Origin: Bacteroidia bacterium
GTDB taxonomy: Bacteria; Bacteroidota; Bacteroidia; Bacteroidales; BM520
Assembly (NCBI GenBank): GCA_009930445.1
Contig: RZYD01000119.1
Location: forward strand, 1 to 7,195
Direction: 5' to 3'
Length of the DNA stretch: 7,195 nt
Shown: positions 1 through 4,335 of the stretch, piece by piece
Position numbering within the stretch: position 1 is the stretch's first letter
Layout: each line of letters starts with the position of its first letter
Notes under the pieces: model-generated
Databases searched by the model: none
What the model was told of the DNA's origin: nothing
Seen by the model: the letters and a program-made list of their open reading frames with translations, nothing else
Program-made: the position numbers and the translations under genes

Positions 1-143
1 TCAGAAAAGGACATCCCAAACAATGGAATCGCCATCAACGCTCCCATCAAATTAAACAACAATCCGCAGATTAACAACAGCAGTAAAAAAAGAAGAAACG
101 CTTTAAACGGATGGCTTTGACCTGTCAGTAAGGGATTCGGCAT
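1..143 (-). CDS. N-terminus of a membrane protein, probably a CPBP-family intramembrane metalloprotease (partial)
   Basis: This leftward reading frame starts at the ATG complementary to 141-143 and runs open to the left edge, giving 47 codons plus two bases. The protein begins MPNPLLTGQSHPFKAF and continues with a long Leu/Ile/Phe-rich stretch from about residue 16 to 45, which is one or two membrane segments. A short polar N-terminus of the NPLLxG type followed directly by a hydrophobic helix is usual for Bacteroidota CPBP (Abi) proteins, which are multi-pass membrane proteases related to CAAX prenyl proteases. The catalytic Glu/His motifs of that family would lie outside the window, so the assignment rests on the N-terminus alone. 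A TAnnTTTG promoter element lies just upstream on the same strand. It is divergent from the dus gene. I am fairly sure it is a real gene and less sure of the family. Confidence 0.55.
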   Translation of the reverse strand, partial: MPNPLLTGQSHPFKAFLLFLLLLLICGLLFNLMGALMAIPLFGMSFS

Positions 144-158
144 GTATCAGATGTTTTG

Positions 159-166
159 TACCTTTG
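159..166 (+). promoter_or_regulatory. Predicted -7 promoter element for the dus gene
   Basis: TACCTTTG matches the Bacteroidota -7 consensus TAnnTTTG exactly. A weak -33 candidate (TTCG, 136-139) sits 19 bases upstream. Transcription would start near 170-175, leaving a leader of about 45-50 bases before the ATG at 220. The element is the left half of an 18-bp palindrome shared with the opposing promoter. Confidence 0.45.
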
Positions 167-168
167 CG

Positions 169-176
169 CAAAGGTA
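169..176 (-). promoter_or_regulatory. Predicted -7 promoter element for the leftward membrane-protein gene
   Basis: Read on the minus strand this is TACCTTTG, an exact match to the Bacteroidota -7 consensus TAnnTTTG. It lies 25 bases upstream of the start codon at 143. No good TTG -33 element is visible at the expected distance (around 195-200), so the promoter is plausible but incomplete. It forms the right half of a perfect palindrome with the dus promoter element. Confidence 0.45.
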
Positions 177-219
177 GCAAAAAGGCAAAGTATACACCAT
201 ATACCCCATCATTTTACCT

Positions 220-1206
220 ATGCAAATCGGCTCCGTTACATTTGAACAGCCTCCAGTTATGCTGGCACCACTGGAAGATATTACCGACCTGCCTTTTCGG
301 CTGATCTGCAGAGCCTATGGAGCAGATATGGCCTTTACCGAATTTATTGCCTCGGAGGGGCTGATCAGAAATGCACAGAAAAGCACCCTAAAAATGGACC
401 TCCATAACGATGACAGGCCGATAGGAATTCAGATTTTCGGGCACGATTGCGAATCCATGAAACAGGCAGCCCTGATGGCCGAAGCCGCAAAACCTGACCT
501 GATTGACATCAATTTTGGGTGTCCGGTAAAAAAAGTAGTAAATAAAGGCGCCGGCGCAGGAATGTTGCGTGATATACCCAAAATGATTGCCATTACCAAA
601 ACCATAGTTCAAGCCGTTTCGCTGCCCGTTACCGTAAAAACACGCCTGGGATGGGACGAACAGAGTAAATCGATTGTTACGGTGGCAGAACAATTGCAGG
701 ATGCCGGAATTCAAGCCATTACCATCCATGCCAGAACCCGTTCGCAAATGTACCGCGGTGAAGCCGATTGGTCGTGGATTGGAAAAGTTAAAAATAACCC
801 CCGGATGCATATTCCTGTTATCGGTAACGGTGACATCACTTCCGGGCCAATCGCGAAAAATATGCTCCTTACCTACGGCGTTGACGGGATAATGGTGGGA
901 AGAGCAGCCATTGGATATCCCTGGATATTTGCCGAAATAAAACATTACCTGCATTCAGGAACAGAACTGCCTCCACCGAATCTCGCAGAACGGGTGGCCG
1001 TGTGCCGGAAACATATAATGCACGAAATACAACGTAAAGGAGAACGTTTGGCCATCATTGAAATGCGGAAAACCTATAGTCACTATTTTAAAGGAAAACC
1101 GCATTTTAAACCCTTCCGGATACGACTGGTGGAAGCGGATACAGCACAAACGCTGTATGCCCTTCTCGACGAAATTGCAGCACTCCCCGACCCGGAATTT
1201 AATTAA
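220..1206 (+). CDS. dusB: tRNA-dihydrouridine synthase (Dus family, DusB-like)
   Basis: This FMN- and NADPH-dependent cytosolic enzyme reduces specific uridines in tRNA to dihydrouridine. The 328-residue length is usual for bacterial Dus proteins. An N-terminal TIM barrel shows the family landmarks: APLEDITDLPFR (16-27, FMN phosphate-side loop), QIFG (71-74), DINFGCPVKKV (96-106) with the catalytic Cys101, VKTRLGW (139-145), TIHARTR (168-174) with the FMN/substrate-binding His170, VIGNGDI (200-206), and GIMVGRAAIG (223-232). The C-terminal third is the helical tRNA-binding domain. The ATG at 220 places the barrel start where expected and has no Shine-Dalgarno sequence, as is common in Bacteroidota. 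It is divergent from the upstream membrane-protein gene and converges on the HAD gene with only 11 bases between the stop codons. The Dus assignment is firm. Choice of DusB over other Dus subfamilies rests on overall similarity. Confidence 0.93.
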   Translation: MQIGSVTFEQPPVMLAPLEDITDLPFRLICRAYGADMAFTEFIASEGLIRNAQKSTLKMDLHNDDRPIGIQIFGHDCESMKQAALMAEAAKPDLIDINFGCPVKKVVNKGAGAGMLRDIPKMIAITKTIVQAVSLPVTVKTRLGWDEQSKSIVTVAEQLQDAGIQAITIHARTRSQMYRGEADWSWIGKVKNNPRMHIPVIGNGDITSGPIAKNMLLTYGVDGIMVGRAAIGYPWIFAEIKHYLHSGTELPPPNLAERVAVCRKHIMHEIQRKGERLAIIEMRKTYSHYFKGKPHFKPFRIRLVEADTAQTLYALLDEIAALPDPEFN

Positions 1207-1217
1207 GTAATTACAAA

Positions 1218-1832
1218 TCAGGCCCAATCGATGCCAGAGGCAAGATGCAACACCTGAAAACCCAACGAAACGGCAGCATCGGTATTCGCTTTTGAATCAT
1301 CGATAAAAAGCGTTTCTTCCGCATGCAATTCTTTTTCCTTAAGAATATAATTAAAAATAGCCGGATCGGGTTTACGTAAACCGATATGATGAGAAAACCA
1401 GGCCCGCTCAAAAAGCGCTTCCCAGCCTTTATACCCGTATTGTTGAACAAACCGGCGGGTATAGAACTGGTAATGGATTTCCGAGGTATTGGAAAGCAGA
1501 AAGATACGGTAATGATTCTTCAAAGCCTCCAGGGCTTTAATACGATGGGGTGGAATATCGAGTATCATAGCATTCCAGGCAGCATGAATCTGCTGGTCGC
1601 TAACCGGATTATTAAGGAGTACCCGCATCCGGTCACAAAACTCGGCAGGAGAAAGCTCACCGCGTTCAAATGCAGGCTCCAGGCTATATTCCGACCATTG
1701 CTCAAAAGAAATGGGGGCATTCGGACCACGCAGTGCACTAAAGGCAGCAATAGAGGCTCCTATGTTCAGATTAATAATCACTCCTCCAAAATCAAAGAGG
1801 ATATTCTTTACGGAATCAGCAATCACCATCAT
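1218..1832 (-). CDS. HAD-superfamily hydrolase (subfamily IA, YihX-like phosphatase)
   Basis: This is a probable cytosolic phosphatase of 204 residues; its substrate cannot be told from sequence. The four HAD motifs are visible: motif I FDFGGVI with nucleophile Asp14 (13-19), motif II FLLSNTS around Ser114 (111-117), motif III GLRKPD with Lys154 (151-156), and motif IV LFIDDS with Asp178/Asp179 (175-180). The helical cap lies between motifs I and II, as in subfamily IA. The second residue of the usual DxD is Gly (DFG), as in the glucose-1-phosphate phosphatase YihX (DLG), so this is a family variant and not damage. I chose the ATG pair at 1832/1829. The frame stays open to an ATG at 1931, but the extra 33 residues precede the HAD fold, abut the tRNA and would span a TAnnTTTG promoter element. 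The gene converges on dus. Confidence 0.88.
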   Translation of the reverse strand: MMVIADSVKNILFDFGGVIINLNIGASIAAFSALRGPNAPISFEQWSEYSLEPAFERGELSPAEFCDRMRVLLNNPVSDQQIHAAWNAMILDIPPHRIKALEALKNHYRIFLLSNTSEIHYQFYTRRFVQQYGYKGWEALFERAWFSHHIGLRKPDPAIFNYILKEKELHAEETLFIDDSKANTDAAVSLGFQVLHLASGIDWA

Positions 1833-1836
1833 AGCA

Positions 1837-1844
1837 CAAAAGTA
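1837..1844 (-). promoter_or_regulatory. Predicted -7 element of the HAD gene
   Basis: Read on the minus strand this is TACTTTTG, matching TAnnTTTG. It ends only four bases before the first ATG (1832), so the transcript would be leaderless or nearly so, or translation would begin at the second ATG (1829). No convincing -33 TTG is seen at the correct distance. The element supports the shorter start chosen for the HAD gene. Confidence 0.4.
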
Positions 1845-1864
1845 GGGTAAAATGGCAAAAGAAA

Positions 1865-1894
1865 TTGGAAATATTACAAAAACAGTTAACTTTG
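1865..1894 (+). promoter_or_regulatory. Promoter of the tRNA gene
   Basis: A TTG at 1865-1867 is followed after 19 bases by TAACTTTG (1887-1894). Both elements and the spacing match the Bacteroidota primary-sigma consensus (TTG, about 19-20 bases, TAnnTTTG). Transcription would begin near 1900, giving a 5' leader of about 30 bases that RNase P would remove before the mature tRNA at 1932. Confidence 0.7.
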
Positions 1895-1931
1895 CGCTTC
1901 TAAAAACAGAAAACGCCGGCAGCAATGCCAT

Positions 1932-2005
1932 GGGCCTATAGCTCAGTTGGTTAGAGCACCTGACTCATAATCAGGTGGTCCCTGGTTCGAGTCCAGGTGG
2001 GCCCA
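1932..2005 (+). tRNA. tRNA with anticodon CAU, probably tRNA-Ile2 (lysidine type), possibly elongator tRNA-Met
   Basis: The 74 bases fold into a full cloverleaf: acceptor GGGCCTA/TGGGCCC with one T-G wobble, D stem GCTC/GAGC with loop AGTTGGTTA, anticodon stem CCTGA/TCAGG with loop CTCATAA (anticodon CAT, 1966-1968), a five-base variable loop, T stem CCTGG/CCAGG with loop TTCGAGT, and discriminator A2005. CCA is not encoded and must be added after transcription. It is not initiator tRNA, because the acceptor begins with a G-C pair and the anticodon stem lacks the three G-C pairs. C4-G69 and C5-G68 in the acceptor are the pairs recognised by TilS in E. coli tRNA-Ile2, whereas E. coli elongator tRNA-Met has U4 and A5, so I favour Ile2. 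If correct, it reads AUA codons after lysidine modification. Confidence 0.93.
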
Positions 2006-2017
2006 CTTAATAATCAG

Positions 2018-2052
2018 CCACTTACAGCGACAAGAGCAGTAGGTGGTTTTTT
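2018..2052 (+). terminator. Rho-independent terminator after the tRNA
   Basis: CCACTTAC (2018-2025) pairs with GTAGGTGG (2039-2046) over eight base pairs, including one G-U, around a 13-base loop. Six T residues follow directly at 2047-2052. This would end the tRNA transcript 13 bases after the mature 3' end and separate it from the island genes. Confidence 0.7.
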
Positions 2053-2076
2053 ATTTGCCCAACAATTTGCCCAACA
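2053..2076. repeat. Two exact tandem 12-bp repeats beside the tRNA
   Basis: The 12-mer ATTTGCCCAACA occurs twice head to tail at 2053-2064 and 2065-2076, followed by a further ATT. It lies between the tRNA terminator and the first island gene, at the likely left border of the accessory region. Arm-type binding sites of a tyrosine recombinase, a remnant of an attachment site, or leftovers of a lost integrase end are possible readings. None can be shown from this window. Confidence 0.6.
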
Positions 2077-2124
2077 ATTCGGGTTTTATTTTTGACGAAT
2101 TTCACGATCCTTCAGAGTAATTCT

Positions 2125-2132
2125 TACCTTTG
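2125..2132 (+). promoter_or_regulatory. Predicted -7 element of the CBS-domain gene
   Basis: TACCTTTG matches TAnnTTTG and lies 23 bases before the ATG at 2156, leaving a leader of roughly 15-20 bases. The -33 region is weak: only TTC at 2101-2103 is near the right distance. The gene therefore seems to have its own promoter, separate from the brx operon. Confidence 0.5.
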
Positions 2133-2155
2133 GCTGAAATCCTAAACCAAATAAT

Positions 2156-2875
2156 ATGAAATCAAACTCTGATGTGTTCTTAGATGCATATAATGAAATT
2201 GACCATGATCTCAGAGTCAGAAGTGGTGCAAATAAATACGTACCATATTCGAAGCTCATTAATGATTCTGATAATAAAATTGTCCGGCTACATTCTGAGA
2301 AATTACGATCATATGGTGACCTTAGGAATGCCATTGTACATAACCCCAAAAAGGATAACCTTGTGATTGCAGAACCTCATCCAGAAGTAGTAGAAGATAT
2401 TGAGAAGATCAAGGATCAATTACTGAACCCAGTAAAAGTTATCCCGAAATTTGGCATAAAGGTGAAACACCTGAACTTGAATGATAAAGTCTATGACCTC
2501 CTTAAGCTAATAGCGGACCATGATATTTCACAATTTCCTATTTTTAATGCAGAAGATACAGAAGTTGTTGAGATTGTAAATACCAACACTGTTTCTCGCT
2601 GGTTATCCAATGTTCAAAGTGACCAAGGCCATCTTGCTGAATTAGATGTACCTATTGAGAGTTTACTCGTTGCCATTGAGGTGAAGGAGAATTTTCGCTA
2701 CCTGTCAAAAACCAGTAACGTTTATGATGCATATGACCTGTTCATGAAAAACGTCCAATCAAAAGGCTATAATTTGGATCTCATCCTAATAACTGAGAAT
2801 GGTAAGAGAGCTGAGAGTATTTTGGGAGTTATTACCTTCCAGGATATTATAAAATTAGTAAATGAGATTTTTTAA
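2156..2875 (+). CDS. Two-CBS-domain protein with HEPN-like N-terminal domain, in the BREX island
   Basis: The specific gene is not recognised. The 239-residue soluble protein has two parts. Residues 1 to about 88 are mostly helical and polar and contain DLRNAIVHNP (55-64), where Arg57 and His62 make the Rx4H signature seen in HEPN domains, many of which are RNases. Residues about 92-150 and 170-239 resemble two CBS motifs; the second ends with GVITFQDIIKLV (224-235), the typical strand-helix end of a CBS domain. CBS pairs usually bind adenosine compounds such as AMP, ATP, SAM or c-di-AMP. A ligand-gated RNase or a nucleotide sensor is a reasonable inference but unproven. The gene lies alone between the tRNA and the brx operon, same strand, with 104 bases before the next start. 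Hand counts of four 60-base lines give 21-27 G+C (about 35-45%), lower than dus. Confidence 0.8.
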   Translation: MKSNSDVFLDAYNEIDHDLRVRSGANKYVPYSKLINDSDNKIVRLHSEKLRSYGDLRNAIVHNPKKDNLVIAEPHPEVVEDIEKIKDQLLNPVKVIPKFGIKVKHLNLNDKVYDLLKLIADHDISQFPIFNAEDTEVVEIVNTNTVSRWLSNVQSDQGHLAELDVPIESLLVAIEVKENFRYLSKTSNVYDAYDLFMKNVQSKGYNLDLILITENGKRAESILGVITFQDIIKLVNEIF

Positions 2876-2916
2876 ATCAGGGTAGCATTATGAGAATTTA
2901 ATGTTATGGTTGGTTA

Positions 2917-2928
2917 TTGAACTTTCAA
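2917..2928. promoter_or_regulatory. Candidate operator over the -33 element
   Basis: TTGAA-CT-TTCAA is a 12-base inverted repeat with five-base arms, and its left arm includes the -33 TTG of the brx operon promoter. A dimeric Cro/C1-type protein binding here would block the promoter. The HTH protein encoded directly downstream is the obvious candidate. The site is short and AT-rich, so chance is possible. Confidence 0.35.
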
Positions 2929-2947
2929 CGATTTTTTCCTACCTTTG
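2917..2947 (+). promoter_or_regulatory. Promoter of the HTH-brxABC operon
   Basis: TTG at 2917-2919 is followed after 20 bases by TACCTTTG (2940-2947), an excellent Bacteroidota -33/-7 pair. Transcription should start near 2953-2955, about 25 bases before the HTH start codon. No other promoter of this quality is seen in the short joints between the four genes, so this one probably drives all of them. Confidence 0.7.
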
Positions 2948-2959
2948 CTCGAAGACTAA

Positions 2960-2977
2960 CTTTAACTTTTATTAAAG
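2960..2977. promoter_or_regulatory. Candidate second operator or leader hairpin before the HTH gene
   Basis: CTTTAA (2960-2965) and TTAAAG (2972-2977) are inverted six-base arms with a six-base spacer, ending two bases before the HTH start codon. The motif AACTTT occurs here twice (2958-2963 and 2964-2969) and once in the upstream inverted repeat (2920-2925). This could be a second binding site for the same regulator or a weak mRNA structure. Confidence 0.25.
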
Positions 2978-2979
2978 GT

Positions 2980-3156
2980 ATGCTGAAAGATATTCTCGCT
3001 GCTAAAGGGATTAAACAGGTCTATGTGGCTCAGAAACTCGGTGTGAGTGTGGTGACGGTGAGCAACTGGGCGAAGGGTAAGACCGCTCCCAATGAAAAGA
3101 ATTTGAAACGACTGAGTGAGCTGTTACAGGTTCCTGTGAAAGATATTGTGCACTAA
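2980..3156 (+). CDS. Small Cro/C1-type (XRE) helix-turn-helix regulator, first gene of the brx operon
   Basis: This 58-residue protein is a single HTH_3 domain. The helix-turn-helix is clear: QVYVAQKLGVS (13-23) as the first helix and turn, TVSNWAKGK (26-34) as the recognition helix, then NEKNLKRLSELLQV (38-51) as the packing helices. It should bind DNA as a dimer and most likely represses or tunes its own promoter, where inverted repeats lie. The frame is open from an ATG at 2917, but that start lies in the -33 element and upstream of the -7, so the ATG at 2980 is preferred. The stop codon overlaps the brxA start (TAATG), so regulator and BREX proteins are probably translationally coupled. 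Type I BREX loci often carry a larger WYL-domain regulator (BrxR) upstream; this gene is much smaller and seems to be a different solution for the same job. Confidence 0.88.
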   Translation: MLKDILAAKGIKQVYVAQKLGVSVVTVSNWAKGKTAPNEKNLKRLSELLQVPVKDIVH

Positions 3157-3752
3157 TGACGGAAGAAAGAAAATATGATTTCTCCTATACGGCGCTCTCC
3201 CTGGGTGTGATGGAGATGGCTTATGTGGCTAATGCTCAAAGGTCAAATGAAGACATAGACCGGGAAGAGTTTGGAATGGGAAAGTCAACTACAGGAAAAA
3301 GAAAGCTTGCTGACATCAATAAAAGGCTGAAAAATATTACCTTAGCGCAACGGAATTTATTAATCGATGGTGACCTGATCCTGAAAAGACAAATTGCCTT
3401 TCTGGCTGTATGTAAAACACACTTGTTTATTAGGGACTTTATTGTAGAGGTTGTCAGGGAGAAATACCTGCTTTTTGATTATCAAATAACAGATGGTGAT
3501 TACCTCTCGTTCTTTCGTCAAAAAGCTGAGCTTCATGAACATGTGAACAACCTGACCGATAAGACTAAGGCTAAAATAAGACAAGTGTTGTTTAAGATAC
3601 TGGAACAGGCTGGTCTAATTGATGATGTGAATAACCGAAATATTCAACCACAATTCATGGATCCTGTATTGGTGAAAGCGATTGTGGATGATGATAGCGC
3701 ATTACTAAAGGTCTTTCTTTTAAGTGATGCGGAAATCCAAAACCTGACGTGA
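3156..3752 (+). CDS. brxA: BREX protein BrxA (DUF1819 family)
   Basis: BrxA is a small, mainly helical component of BREX anti-phage systems, reported to bind DNA; its exact task is not settled. This protein has 198 residues, close to the usual length of about 200. The N-terminus YDFSYTALSLGVMEMAYVA (7-25) fits the family opening. The central part, ILKRQIAFLAVCKTHLFIRDFI (75-96), is a long helix pair. TDKTKAKIRQVLFKILEQAG (134-153) followed by LIDD looks like the C-terminal winged-helix section. No signal peptide or membrane segment is seen, despite some databases calling the family an inner-membrane protein. It starts within the stop codon of the HTH gene and ends one base before brxB. Identification rests on sequence character together with the diagnostic neighbours brxB and brxC. 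Confidence 0.88.
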   Translation: MTEERKYDFSYTALSLGVMEMAYVANAQRSNEDIDREEFGMGKSTTGKRKLADINKRLKNITLAQRNLLIDGDLILKRQIAFLAVCKTHLFIRDFIVEVVREKYLLFDYQITDGDYLSFFRQKAELHEHVNNLTDKTKAKIRQVLFKILEQAGLIDDVNNRNIQPQFMDPVLVKAIVDDDSALLKVFLLSDAEIQNLT

Positions 3753-3753
3753 A

Positions 3754-4335
3754 ATGGAAAACCTAGTGGCTAAATTCGCCCACCATTACAATGTGATATC
3801 CTCTGAGCGGTTTTTGAAACGGGAAGCGCTTGGTGGGGAAATACCGTTTTTTATCTCAGCCTACAACCCCGAAAATGAGCTTGAGGTTAGACGGTCGATT
3901 AAAATGCTCATAAAGAAGCTTGACACTTCCGGAGTCCGTGTGCTGGAATTAAACCTTTATGACCTGGTTTGTGAAATTCTGCAGCAGAAGGGTGGGATGG
4001 AACGTATGTTTCTGATAGAGCAGAAAAAGGGCAAGGATAAGTTTCTGAAGGCATTACAGTCCACACTCAACATCCATGAAGTGCTGATGCCTCATATTGC
4101 CGGGAAAATAAAGGATGCTGATGCTCAGGTCTATTTCTTGACCGGTGTGGGTTTGGTTTATCCCTATATCCGTTCGCATAATATTCTTAATAATCTTCAG
4201 AGTATTGCCATTGAAGCTCCCACCGTATGCTACTTTCCGGGAGAATATGATGGACACACTTTAAAGCTCTTTGGAAAGCTTAAAGATGATAATTACTACA
4301 GAGCCTTTAACATTGATAAAATTGACCCAAAATGA
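3754..4335 (+). CDS. brxB: BREX protein BrxB (DUF1788 family)
   Basis: BrxB is a small cytosolic BREX component needed for the system but without a defined enzymatic activity. The 193-residue length is normal. Family landmarks are PFFISAYNP (31-39), an LNLYDLVCEIL segment (66-76), the strongly conserved block YFLTGVGLVYPYIRSHNIL (127-145), and FPGEYDG (161-167) followed by LKLFGKL (170-176) and YYRAFNI (181-187). The ATG lies one base after the brxA stop, and the stop overlaps the brxC start (ATGA), so all three are translated from one message. No catalytic signature of a nuclease, ATPase or methylase is present. DUF1788 is confidently recognised from the TGVGLVYPYIRSH and YYRAF blocks. Confidence 0.93.
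   Translation: MENLVAKFAHHYNVISSERFLKREALGGEIPFFISAYNPENELEVRRSIKMLIKKLDTSGVRVLELNLYDLVCEILQQKGGMERMFLIEQKKGKDKFLKALQSTLNIHEVLMPHIAGKIKDADAQVYFLTGVGLVYPYIRSHNILNNLQSIAIEAPTVCYFPGEYDGHTLKLFGKLKDDNYYRAFNIDKIDPK

Noticed and set aside
388..954. 188-residue minus-strand open frame
   Set aside because: It lies wholly opposite the dus gene, is rich in Gly, Cys and His without domain character, and is a shadow of it.
1207..1217. Possible shared terminator between the convergent dus and HAD genes
   Set aside because: The 11-base gap holds only a short AT-rich palindrome with no stable stem or T tract.
1386..1850. 154-residue plus-strand open frame
   Set aside because: It lies opposite the HAD gene, whose four motifs are clear; the plus-strand product has no recognisable features.
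1833..1931. Upstream extension of the HAD frame to an ATG at 1931 (237 residues)
   Set aside because: The extra 33 residues lie before the HAD fold, would abut the tRNA and cover both the tRNA promoter on the other strand and a TAnnTTTG element on the same strand.
2086..2349. 87-residue minus-strand open frame over the island border
   Set aside because: It overlaps the CBS gene and its promoter and shows no domain or promoter of its own.
2886..2903. CATTA/TAATG inverted repeat after the CBS gene as a terminator
   Set aside because: Only five AT-rich pairs and no following T tract, so it would not terminate transcription; the CBS gene has no clear terminator.
2917..2979. Longer start for the HTH protein at 2917 (79 residues)
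   Set aside because: That ATG lies inside the -33 element and upstream of the -7 element, and the HTH_3 domain begins right after the internal Met at 2980.
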